Position numbers and translations under genes: made by a program
In this document: one piece after another, positions 1 through 6,783 of the stretch
Layout: each line of letters opens with the position of its first letter
How positions within the stretch are numbered: the stretch's first letter is position 1
Assembly (NCBI GenBank): GCA_002685455.1
Contig: NYXF01000001.1
Span: 1 to 9,581, forward strand
Origin: Porticoccus sp.
GTDB taxonomy: Bacteria; Pseudomonadota; Gammaproteobacteria; Pseudomonadales; Porticoccaceae
Length of the DNA: 9,581 bases
Direction of reading: 5' to 3'
Notes under the pieces: generated by a model
Databases searched by the model: none
Told to the model about the DNA's origin: nothing
The model's input: only the letters and a program-made list of their open reading frames with translations

Positions 1-683
1 CTTAGCCTAGAACATCCGGTAACCACAACACTTTCCTTATCAACAATATTAGACTTAATTAATTCTTCTTTTATATAATCCGAATAAACTGCTATTTTAT
101 AGAATTTAGACATTTGATTTTTTTTTAGAGCGTATGTTAGATATTTATTATGAAGTTCTGTTGTAACACGTTCTTTTAATAATATTAAAAAAGGAATTTT
201 TAATTTATTACATGCCTTTCCCAATTCTATTTCTGCAAAATATCCATAATTAAAACCAATAAAAATATTAAATGCATATTTTTTTTTTAATATTTCCAAA
301 AAAGTAATTAAAAAATTTTTGTATTTTATCTTTAAATTATTAATTTCATTATTTCTAGAAGTATAATCATTATCATTAAAATAACGGTGACTCTTTTTAT
401 TTAGAAAAGTAAAAAATATATGTTTAAAAAACACTCTATTACAATTTAAATATAAAATATTAGGGTTATATTTTTTTTGGCTCTCAATTAAATCATCAAC
501 CCCACCAGATCTATACAAAACAATTGCTCTATATTTTATTTTTTTTTTTGGTGCTATACGAGTAATTTTTTTCAGATTAAGAATAAAGAGAAAACTTAAT
601 AAGTTAAACATTTTGTATTTAACAAATAAGGGAATAAATATTTTATTAACATTATTTATTAAAATTAAAATTAAATTATACAT
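1..683 (-). CDS. Probable glycosyltransferase, N-terminal part (runs off the left edge)
   Basis: An open frame reads leftward from an ATG at 683 to the window edge without a stop: 227 codons of a longer gene. An in-frame TAA upstream with no ATG between supports this start. The first 40 residues are hydrophobic and basic. A strand-like segment, RAIVLYRSGGVDDLIE, follows near residue 53. Further on are FNIFIGFNYGYFAEIELGKA and an alternating pattern ending in KIAVYSDYIKEELIKS and VVVTGCSRL. That last block resembles the start of the C-terminal domain of GT-B glycosyltransferases and of CDP-glycerol transferase or polysialyltransferase-like proteins, where an 'it was seen, it calls itself, it has moved' strand precedes a V-T-G turn. 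The exact family is not recognised, and the catalytic C-terminal half is outside the window. It lies 74 nt downstream of the neuB-like gene on the same strand and is probably cotranscribed with it. Glycan assembly is the likely role, by context and fold pattern only. Confidence 0.7.
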   Translation of the reverse strand, partial: MYNLILILINNVNKIFIPLFVKYKMFNLLSFLFILNLKKITRIAPKKKIKYRAIVLYRSGGVDDLIESQKKYNPNILYLNCNRVFFKHIFFTFLNKKSHRYFNDNDYTSRNNEINNLKIKYKNFLITFLEILKKKYAFNIFIGFNYGYFAEIELGKACNKLKIPFLILLKERVTTELHNKYLTYALKKNQMSKFYKIAVYSDYIKEELIKSNIVDKESVVVTGCSRL

Positions 684-757
684 ATTTAATAAAATTTTTA
701 AAAATTTTTAATATAAATTTTTCTGTTAAAAAAAAGACAATCAAATATATCTATAAC

Positions 758-1486
758 TTATTTTTTTTTTCTTAACAAACAAATGCTATCTGATAGATCT
801 CTAATTTGCTCTAATTCATTTTGATTCATACTTCCAGTATGTCCAGGCGAAATATTAATGTTCATTGATTTATTATTACTATAATGTTTCTCAATTATAG
901 TAGCACCCCTTGATAAGGCATATAAACAAGCTCCAATTCCTACTGTGTGATCGCTAAAACCATCAAAGAAACTTTTATCAAAATCAGGCATCTTTATATC
1001 TTCTAATTTTGTTGGATAGTTTGCAACGCAATAAAGGTAATAAGTGTTTTCCTTTTTTCCATAAGGTAAATCTTTTTTTTCATAATCGTACATTCCCAAA
1101 GAAATTATCGTTTTCTTATTTAAAGATAGAATTTTTTCACATAACTCTTTGTCTTGAACACTTCTGCTTGCAATTTTATAAGTTTTGAAGTTTAATTTTT
1201 CACACCAATCAACTCTTTTCAAATCAAAAATAGATGCTGACAATTCTATACCATGCATTTGACAAAATTCATTAATTTCAGAAAGCTCATCTTGTGAAAT
1301 ATCAAGATTTTTTCTTTTGCTATCACCCCATAGTTTTTCACTATCGTAAAGTTGAACTTTAATTATGTCTGCCCCACCTAATTTTGATTGCAAAATCATT
1401 CTTTTTATTTCGTTCATCGAACCGTAGTGTTGAGGGTGAATTTCAGAAATTATTGTTACATTTCTTAGGTCTTTATTGGTATACAT
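758..1486 (-). CDS. NeuB-family (N-acetylneuraminate synthase-like) protein without SAF domain
   Basis: This 242-residue protein matches the catalytic TIM-barrel domain of the NeuB/SpsE/LegI/PseI family. Those enzymes condense phosphoenolpyruvate with an N-acetylhexosamine-type aldehyde to make 9-carbon nonulosonic acids. Family signatures appear in order: SEIHPQHYGS (E15, H20), ADIIKVQ (K43), YKIAS (K104), YCVANYPT (152-159), GFSDHTVGIG (H180) and ATIIEKH (H201). H180 and H201 correspond to the metal-binding histidines of the family. Two features are unusual. The usual PDH triplet after EKH reads PGH (214-216), losing the Asp. The protein also stops at residue 242, whereas typical members have about 340 residues with a C-terminal SAF (antifreeze-like) domain. 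The gene is about 29% G+C by hand count, richer than its neighbours. Its ATG at 1486 has no clear ribosome binding site. Family assignment is firm; the actual substrate is unknown. Confidence 0.85.
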   Translation of the reverse strand: MYTNKDLRNVTIISEIHPQHYGSMNEIKRMILQSKLGGADIIKVQLYDSEKLWGDSKRKNLDISQDELSEINEFCQMHGIELSASIFDLKRVDWCEKLNFKTYKIASRSVQDKELCEKILSLNKKTIISLGMYDYEKKDLPYGKKENTYYLYCVANYPTKLEDIKMPDFDKSFFDGFSDHTVGIGACLYALSRGATIIEKHYSNNKSMNINISPGHTGSMNQNELEQIRDLSDSICLLRKKK

Positions 1487-1686
1487 AAAAATTATATTTA
1501 AAAAATTTAAGGTTCTTATACTTTTTATTAAAGAAAAATAACATAAAGATTTGCTATTTTTAATATTTTAAAAAATTAGATCAATTTAAAAAGACATTAA
1601 ATGTTTAAATAATATATATAATCTACTGTTTATGATAATTTATAACAATTATTTGAGTATATTTCAAAAATATATGTTAAAAAAAA
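1487..1686. promoter_or_regulatory. Divergent intergenic region, probable promoters for both flanking operons
   Basis: These 200 bp separate the leftward neuB-like gene from the rightward radical SAM gene, so transcription of both sides should begin here. The sequence is almost pure A+T. I find no convincing -35/-10 pair on either strand: GATAAT at 1634-1639 could be a -10 for the rightward operon, but no matching -35 lies 16-18 bp upstream. No Shine-Dalgarno motif precedes either start codon, and no reading frame of note is present. Confidence 0.4.
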
Positions 1687-2757
1687 ATGATTAAAAAATT
1701 TATTAAAAGTTTAATTGCAAAACTTAATTATTTATTTGAAATTCAGCAAATTCCAGATCCACTAAATAACATAAATATTGAAACAACTAGTAAATGTAAT
1801 TTAAGTTGTAAGTTTTGCGCATACGATAAAAGAGATTTAGAGAAAGTTCCTTTAACAACAATGTCTATTGAAAATTTTGATGAAATTGTAAATCAATCTT
1901 TAAACTTGGGCTATAAAAATATTGGTTTGACACCTACTACGGGGGATATTTTCATGGACAAAGGTATCATGAAAAAATTGAATATTTTAGAATTAAAAAG
2001 TTTATTAGATGGTTATTATTTTTATACTAATTTTATTCCAATCAATGAAGATAATATAAAAAAACTTTTTTATTTAAAAAAATTAAAAAGCTTTGGAATA
2101 AGTATTTATGGACATGATGAAGAAAGTTTCAAATTGTATTCAAATGGATCAATTAATTCTTATAATAAACTTATTAAAAATTTAAATTTTTTATTAAATT
2201 ATATAAAAAATTTTAATTTAAATAATTTAAAAATTGAAATTTCACAAAGAACAAAAAGAGGTTTTGAGTTAGGAAAATCTGAAAGTGAACTGTCTACCAT
2301 TTTAAAAAAATTACTTAGTAATAAGAATATAGAATATAGCCAAAACTCAGAATTTAATAATTGGGGAGGTATTGTAAAAGAGCATGATATAAAAGATTTA
2401 GATATTAAACTTAATGATACTAATCAAAAAAAAATTGGGTCATGTTCTTTAATTTACTCACGAATGATGATTGGTGCAAATGGACTTGTAAATGCTTGCG
2501 CGTGTAGAGATGCAAATTTTACTCTAGCAATCGGAGATTTAAATAAAAATAAACTTAACGAAATAATAAATATTAAAAATAAAAAATATAAAGATTTAAT
2601 AGATAGACAAGAAAAGAACGATTTCCCAGATGTTTGTAAATCTTGTGATTTTTATAGAAGTATTTATACAAAGAATGATTTTATTTGGAGTTTTAGAGAT
2701 AAGAAAATAAAAAAATATTCATTAAAAGAAACTCTTAAATTATTAAACGAGAGATAA
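1687..2757 (+). CDS. Radical SAM protein with SPASM-like C-terminal cluster domain
   Basis: A 356-residue protein. Near the N-terminus, TTSKCNLSCKFCAYDKRD carries the radical SAM CX3CX2C motif (C37, C41, C44) that binds the 4Fe-4S cluster used to cleave S-adenosylmethionine. TPTTGDIF (82-89) sits where other members carry the GGE motif that contacts SAM. The C-terminal third has NWGG (225-228), then Cys 253, 271 and 273, then CKSCDFY (C317, C320). This spacing resembles a SPASM or twitch auxiliary cluster domain, including the typical 'GANGLVNACAC' segment. Radical SAM/SPASM enzymes modify peptides, or sugars and cofactors. No peptide precursor gene is nearby, and the operon is otherwise a glycan cluster, so a sugar dehydrogenation, epimerisation or similar step is the better guess. 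It is the first gene of the rightward operon, 10 nt before the sulfotransferase. The class is clear; the reaction is not. Confidence 0.85.
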   Translation: MIKKFIKSLIAKLNYLFEIQQIPDPLNNINIETTSKCNLSCKFCAYDKRDLEKVPLTTMSIENFDEIVNQSLNLGYKNIGLTPTTGDIFMDKGIMKKLNILELKSLLDGYYFYTNFIPINEDNIKKLFYLKKLKSFGISIYGHDEESFKLYSNGSINSYNKLIKNLNFLLNYIKNFNLNNLKIEISQRTKRGFELGKSESELSTILKKLLSNKNIEYSQNSEFNNWGGIVKEHDIKDLDIKLNDTNQKKIGSCSLIYSRMMIGANGLVNACACRDANFTLAIGDLNKNKLNEIINIKNKKYKDLIDRQEKNDFPDVCKSCDFYRSIYTKNDFIWSFRDKKIKKYSLKETLKLLNER

Positions 2758-2767
2758 ATAATTTTAA

Positions 2768-3748
2768 ATGAAAAAAACAGTAATCGTACTCGGAACATGG
2801 AGCAGTGGTAGCGGTGCAATTAGTGATTATTTGTCAAGCAGAGCAGATTTTGTAAATCCATTTGGAACAAATGAATTTAAATTAATCTCAGATCCAATGG
2901 GATTGCATCATCTCTATACAAATTGTTATATTAAAAAAGACTTATTATATCCTAGTTTAGCTTTTGAAAATTTTAAGAATTACATTGATAAATTAAAGGA
3001 TTATATAGTTTATTCATCACCTGGAGTAAAAAAAAAATTATATGATGAGCATTTAATAAAAGAAACTAAAAATTTTTTACAAAAAATAACTTTCATTTCT
3101 TATTATGGTTTTCCTCACTTTAAAGACGTAACTTTAAATCTTGAAAAAAAAATTCAACTCAAATTAAAAAGAAAATTATTAAAAAAAAATTTAGTTGATC
3201 AAAAACTATTTAAAATAATTGTACCAGTTGAAAAAAAGGTCTTTCTAAAAGAAGCAAAAAAGTACATTAATAATGTGATTAACCATAAAGTTAAATTCTC
3301 AAAAAAACACATAGTTCTTAATAATGGTGGAGATATTTTAGATCCAGTTAATTCCACTAATTATTACAATAATTCAAAAATAATTTGTGTCACAAGAGAT
3401 CCTAGAGATATTTTTTGTGGAATGAAAACGAGACAAGCAAATTCAACACCGTGGTATGATGTTAATTTGTTTATTAAATGGTATAAGTTTTATTTTACTG
3501 GCAAAAAATTTAAATCGATTTTAAATCACCCCAAAATACTTGTAATTAAATTTGAAAATTTTGTTAACAATTTTGAAAAGCAAAATAAAAGACTTTGTAA
3601 GTTTTTAGGAATAGAGGAAAAAATACTTTTAATAAACAAATTTGATATTAATTCTTCAAAAAAAAATATTTATAAATCAAAAAAATATTTAAATAAAAAA
3701 GAACAAGATTTAATAAAAAAAAAATTAAAGAATTATCTACAATGGTAA
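2768..3748 (+). CDS. Sulfotransferase family protein
   Basis: A 326-residue protein with the two PAPS-binding signatures of cytosolic/Golgi-type sulfotransferases. The 5'-phosphosulfate loop is VLGTWSSGSGAISDYL (7-22), preceded by a hydrophobic strand. The 3'-phosphate site is KIICVTRDPRDIFCGM (204-219), where R210 and the downstream serine/arginine region would contact the 3'-phosphate. A later block, ILVIKFENFV near 257-266, followed by a helix and KFLGIE, is the usual 'vryEdL...L..FLG' segment. The family moves sulfate from PAPS to hydroxyl or amino groups, and within this operon the acceptor is probably a sugar of the surface glycan or its lipid carrier. No signal peptide is visible, so the enzyme should act in the cytoplasm. 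Its last codons overlap the next gene in ATGGTAA (3742-3748), which suggests translational coupling. The long Lys-rich middle (about 120-185) is not diagnostic. Confidence 0.8.
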   Translation: MKKTVIVLGTWSSGSGAISDYLSSRADFVNPFGTNEFKLISDPMGLHHLYTNCYIKKDLLYPSLAFENFKNYIDKLKDYIVYSSPGVKKKLYDEHLIKETKNFLQKITFISYYGFPHFKDVTLNLEKKIQLKLKRKLLKKNLVDQKLFKIIVPVEKKVFLKEAKKYINNVINHKVKFSKKHIVLNNGGDILDPVNSTNYYNNSKIICVTRDPRDIFCGMKTRQANSTPWYDVNLFIKWYKFYFTGKKFKSILNHPKILVIKFENFVNNFEKQNKRLCKFLGIEEKILLINKFDINSSKKNIYKSKKYLNKKEQDLIKKKLKNYLQW

Positions 3749-4626
3749 AAAAATCTTACTTTAAAGTTAGAAAATGTTGTCCATTATGTTTATCAAAAAA
3801 TATAGAGATAATTTTCTCTAAAACATTTAATGAAATTAAAACTAAACAGTTTTTTAAAAAACATTTAAATTCTAAATTTCCAATGAGCATTCTAAATCAT
3901 AACAATTATGTAATTTGTGAATGTAAAAAATGTAAATTTATTTTTCAAAAAAATATTTTAAATAAAAAATTTAATTCTAAATTATATGATGATTTTATAG
4001 ATCATCGAAAAATTTTAAAAAGAAAAAACTTTGACAAAGAGTATTTAGAAAACAATAGTCAGGAATTTGATTTAATCGATAGAATTTTTAAAGACAAGAA
4101 AATAAGTATTTTGGAATATGGCGCAGGATTAGGTGGATGGATAAGTGCACTTAAAGTTAGTGGTTACAGAAATATTGATGCTGTTGAAATTTCACAGAAG
4201 AGGAGAAATTTTTTAAAGAAAATTAAAATAAAAGCTACTCCAGATTTATCAAATTTAAAAAAAAAATATGACTTAATTTATAGTGACCAAACATTCGAAC
4301 ATTTAATTTATCCTGAAAAAGAAATTAAAAGATTAATTAAACTTTTAAAAATTGGTGGTTATCTTATTTTTAAAATACCACCAGGAAATAATTTTAAAAA
4401 AAAACTAAGAAAAAATTATACAGCTCAAAAAGATGAGGCAACACCCTTGGAGCATATAAACATTTATTCTTTAAAATCTTTAGATTTTATCAAAGAAAGA
4501 TATAAACTTAGTTCAGTTAAATATTATAGATATTATAAAATTTACGAACTAAATTTTATAAAAAATGTTTTAAGCTTTATTTATCATAAATTTTCAGGAA
4601 AAAAATTAATTTTACAAAAGACGTAA
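3742..4626 (+). CDS. Class I SAM-dependent methyltransferase with N-terminal zinc-ribbon
   Basis: A 294-residue protein. It opens with a Cys-rich segment, CCPLC (C13, C16) and CECKKC (C61, C64), which resembles the zinc ribbon found in front of many sugar and polyketide methyltransferase domains. The methyltransferase core follows. Motif I is SILEYGAGLGGW (122-133), the acidic ribose-binding residue is E149 in DAVEIS, and motif II/III corresponds to YDLIYSDQTFEHL (176-188). LLKIGGYLIFKIPP (201-214) is the usual post-III strand. EHINIY further on matches the 'H...F/Y' segment of Methyltransf_23-type enzymes. The zinc ribbon plus this core is typical of sugar C- or O-methyltransferases, so methylation of a nucleotide sugar or a glycan residue is likely. 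The gene starts inside the sulfotransferase stop region. No Shine-Dalgarno motif is seen. The exact acceptor cannot be told. Confidence 0.8.
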   Translation: MVKKSYFKVRKCCPLCLSKNIEIIFSKTFNEIKTKQFFKKHLNSKFPMSILNHNNYVICECKKCKFIFQKNILNKKFNSKLYDDFIDHRKILKRKNFDKEYLENNSQEFDLIDRIFKDKKISILEYGAGLGGWISALKVSGYRNIDAVEISQKRRNFLKKIKIKATPDLSNLKKKYDLIYSDQTFEHLIYPEKEIKRLIKLLKIGGYLIFKIPPGNNFKKKLRKNYTAQKDEATPLEHINIYSLKSLDFIKERYKLSSVKYYRYYKIYELNFIKNVLSFIYHKFSGKKLILQKT

Positions 4627-4637
4627 ATATTTTGATA

Positions 4638-5408
4638 ATGAAAAAAATTTATTATATTTTAAAAAATGTTTTATACATCATTAAAAACGTGTATTTTATT
4701 TATACTGTTGCAAAAAAATATATTTCTTTTTTCAAATATGTTCCAATAATAATAAAATTTATAGAAAATCATTTTTTATCTTTATCTAAATTAAATTTAA
4801 AATATAGAGTAAATAAAGATTACTTTAAAAATTTAACTAATCAATTTCGATTTAGTAACGATTGGTTTACAAATAATATACCAAATTGGCTGTATGTTTT
4901 TCAGAAAATTGGAAGTAATAAAATAAATTATATTTTAGAAATAGGTTCCTATGAGGGGATGTCATCAAAATTTTTATTAAATTATTTTGGCAATGCTCAA
5001 ATTGATTGTGTAGAAACATTTACTGGATCAGATGAGCACGCTGATATTGATTTCTTAAAGGTTGAAAGTAATTTTAATTTTAATCTAAGTAATTATTCGG
5101 GAAGGTATAAACTATTTAAAATGAATTCAAAAAATTTTTTTTACAATAAATTATTTAGAAATAAATTTTATGACCTAATATATATTGATGGTAGTCATTA
5201 TAAAGATGATGTTTATGATGATGCTGTAAACTCTTTTGAAATATTAAATAAAAATGGAATAATTATTTTTGATGATTTTTTAAGGAAATATTATGATGAT
5301 AATGACAAAAATGTTATTGGGGCAGTTTTTAAATTTATTGAAAAATATGGCAATAAAATAGAGGTGATATTTATTGGTTATCAAATTTTTATAAAAAAAA
5401 TAATTTAA
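4638..5408 (+). CDS. Class I SAM-dependent methyltransferase (Methyltransf_24-like)
   Basis: Read from the ATG at 4638 this is 256 residues; an in-frame TTG at 4632 would add two. Motif I is YILEIGSYEGMSSKFLL (98-114). The acidic residue follows in IDCVETF (E126), and YDLIYIDGSHYKDDVYDD (178-195) is the signature of the Methyltransf_24 group (CmcI or cephalosporin hydroxylase-like and sugar O-methyltransferases). GIIIFDDF (207-214) holds the likely metal-binding or catalytic Asp pair. The first 45 residues are a Tyr/Ile/Lys-rich hydrophobic stretch that might lie on or in the membrane. This enzyme is unrelated in detail to the methyltransferase just upstream, so the operon encodes two distinct methylation steps. 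It begins 11 nt after that gene. The likely role is O-methylation of a sugar in the surface glycan; the acceptor is unknown. Confidence 0.8.
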   Translation: MKKIYYILKNVLYIIKNVYFIYTVAKKYISFFKYVPIIIKFIENHFLSLSKLNLKYRVNKDYFKNLTNQFRFSNDWFTNNIPNWLYVFQKIGSNKINYILEIGSYEGMSSKFLLNYFGNAQIDCVETFTGSDEHADIDFLKVESNFNFNLSNYSGRYKLFKMNSKNFFYNKLFRNKFYDLIYIDGSHYKDDVYDDAVNSFEILNKNGIIIFDDFLRKYYDDNDKNVIGAVFKFIEKYGNKIEVIFIGYQIFIKKII

Positions 5409-5450
5409 ATATTAACAATGGTAAATTTAGTGATTTTTTAGATCGATGTT

Positions 5451-6152
5451 ATGAAAAAAAAACACATCTATATACCAATTGAAATTTATGTCAGAGAAAT
5501 TAATCCTAAAATAATTTTTGCTTTTAAAGCTGCGTTAAAAAATTTCAGAGTGTACATTGGATCCAAAACAGGGATAGATAAAATCATAGATAAGAAAATT
5601 AAGAATAATAATAGAGGTGGAATTTATTTTTACAAAAGTCAAATAATAAATAATAGAAAGTATATTGAAAAAATTAAAAAATCTTGTGAAAAATTTATTG
5701 TTTTAGATGAGGAGCTTGGAGTAGGTGTCTCAAATATTAAGCCTGCTTTAAATAAAAGAGGAAAAAATTTAAATGATATAGATAAATTTTTTGTGATTGG
5801 TAAAAAAATGATGAAAGAATTAATTGAATATGATCAAAATTTTAAAAAAATTTCACAGATTAGTGGCTGGTTAAAATATGATATTTACAAAAATGAGAAC
5901 TTAAATATTTTTGAAACAGAGATAAGAGAAATTAAAAAAAATTATGGAAATTTTTATCTATTTTCATCAAATTATGGAGCTTTAAGTGAAAAAGGACTTC
6001 GAAAAAGAATAAAAAATAATCCTATATTAAAAAAATTCAAAAATTCAGAAAATAAAAGTAATGATTATTATACTTTTAAACAATCTATCAATGATTTTAA
6101 GTATTTAAAAAAAAAATTTTTTTTTTTTCATCAAGAACAATCCAGAAATTAA
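5451..6152 (+). CDS. Surface carbohydrate biosynthesis protein, 5' part of a frameshifted gene
   Basis: The 233-residue frame starts IYIPIEIYVREINPKIIFAF and contains RVYIGSKTGIDKII, then GGIYFYKSQI, then FIVLDEELGVG. This is the N-terminal domain pattern of the bacterial 'surface carbohydrate biosynthesis protein' family, GT-B-like proteins of O-antigen and capsule clusters. ISGWLKYDIYK near 142 starts the second domain, and YLFSSNYGALS follows. After residue 219 the sequence becomes KKKFFFFHQEQSRN and stops, an artefact of reading through poly-A and poly-T in the wrong phase. The natural continuation lies one base ahead in the next entry. Removing one base from the tract would give a single protein of 443 residues ending at 6783, a sensible full length. 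The gene begins 42 nt after the methyltransferase. Assignment to the family is by recalled sequence pattern, with no search run. Confidence 0.75.
   Translation: MKKKHIYIPIEIYVREINPKIIFAFKAALKNFRVYIGSKTGIDKIIDKKIKNNNRGGIYFYKSQIINNRKYIEKIKKSCEKFIVLDEELGVGVSNIKPALNKRGKNLNDIDKFFVIGKKMMKELIEYDQNFKKISQISGWLKYDIYKNENLNIFETEIREIKKNYGNFYLFSSNYGALSEKGLRKRIKNNPILKKFKNSENKSNDYYTFKQSINDFKYLKKKFFFFHQEQSRN
6107..6128 (+). other. Poly-A/poly-T tract carrying a +1 frameshift
   Basis: Ten A (6107-6116) are followed directly by twelve T (6117-6128). The upstream frame enters through TTA AAA AAA AAA TTT and stops at 6150-6152, while the conserved downstream frame is open only from 6109. The phase change must therefore fall between 6109 and 6152, and the homopolymers are the only obvious slippage site. 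One base too many, in either run, explains it. The cause may be a sequencing or assembly error, a true mutation, or a slippery site where polymerase or ribosome slippage restores the frame. Confidence 0.7.
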
Positions 6153-6783
6153 ATTTGTAATTAGACCACACCCGGCAGATCAAATGTACAATGATTGGAA
6201 AATTTTTGAAAAATTTAATAATGTTAAAGTTATCAATAAATATGATATTGTACCCTGGGTAATAGCATCAAAAGGTTTAATTCATCGAGGATGTTCATCG
6301 GCAATTGATGCTTATTTTTTAAAGAAACCAATTTTTTTTTTCTTACCAAACAGAAAATTATTAAAATCTGAAAAAAATTTGACATATAAAATCTCAAATA
6401 AAATTCATGATTTTGAATCAATTAATTTTAAAAATTTAAAAAAAAAAAAATTTGATTTATTAATCAATAGAGAGATATATAATAAGAATACTGCTTCAAA
6501 TGTAATTTTAAATGAATTACAAAAACTTAATATTACTAAGGAAGAAAATATTTCATTTAATATTTTTGAAAATTTTTTAAATTATTTTATTCCATTTTGT
6601 GGAAAAATTAAAATTTTTCTTAAAAAAAGATTATTAGGTTCAAACTATATTCGTAATACTAAATTACCTTATTTTATTAACATAAAAACTTTGATTAAAA
6701 AAATAAAAGTATTAAACACAGGAAAAAAAAAATTAATTATAAAAAAAATAACTCGAGAAGTTTTTCAAATTGAAAAAAATTAA
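6109..6783 (+). CDS. Surface carbohydrate biosynthesis protein, 3' part of the same frameshifted gene
   Basis: This frame opens at 6109, just after a TAA at 6106-6108. From 6130 it reads IKNNPEIKFVIRPHPADQMY; the conserved RPHP motif is at 6163-6174. It continues with a hydrophobic block, VINKYDIVPWVIASKGLIHR, then GCSSAIDAYFLKKPIFFF. These are the C-terminal nucleotide-sugar-domain hallmarks of the surface carbohydrate biosynthesis family: RPHP, then a strand and turn, then 'IHRGCSSAIDA' before 'KKP'. All key motifs lie upstream of, or near, the first in-frame ATG at 6184, so a separate start there would lose RPHP. The most economical view is that this is the second domain of the preceding gene. 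The remainder (about 90 residues) is Lys/Ile-rich and not diagnostic. It holds a run of 13 A at 6438-6450. The end overlaps the GNAT gene by 14 nt. Confidence 0.75.
   Translation, partial: KKNFFFFIKNNPEIKFVIRPHPADQMYNDWKIFEKFNNVKVINKYDIVPWVIASKGLIHRGCSSAIDAYFLKKPIFFFLPNRKLLKSEKNLTYKISNKIHDFESINFKNLKKKKFDLLINREIYNKNTASNVILNELQKLNITKEENISFNIFENFLNYFIPFCGKIKIFLKKRLLGSNYIRNTKLPYFINIKTLIKKIKVLNTGKKKLIIKKITREVFQIEKN

Noticed and set aside
684..757. A/T palindromes such as TAAAAATTTTTA between the first two leftward genes
   Set aside because: Such perfect inverted repeats arise by chance in sequence this A+T-rich and contain no G-C pairs, so they are not credible terminators or operators.
1651..1681. 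TTGAGT (1653-1658) as a -35 element for the rightward operon
   Set aside because: At the right distance there is only GTTAAA, which does not resemble a -10 element.
6233..6421. A 62-codon leftward frame inside the surface carbohydrate gene
   Set aside because: It lies antisense to the conserved second-domain sequence, shows no domain pattern and has no start context; it is a shadow frame.
6184..6783. The 3' part of the surface carbohydrate gene as a separate gene starting at the ATG 6184
   Set aside because: The conserved RPHP motif (6163-6174) lies upstream of that ATG in the same frame, so the true coding region begins earlier and joins the preceding frame.
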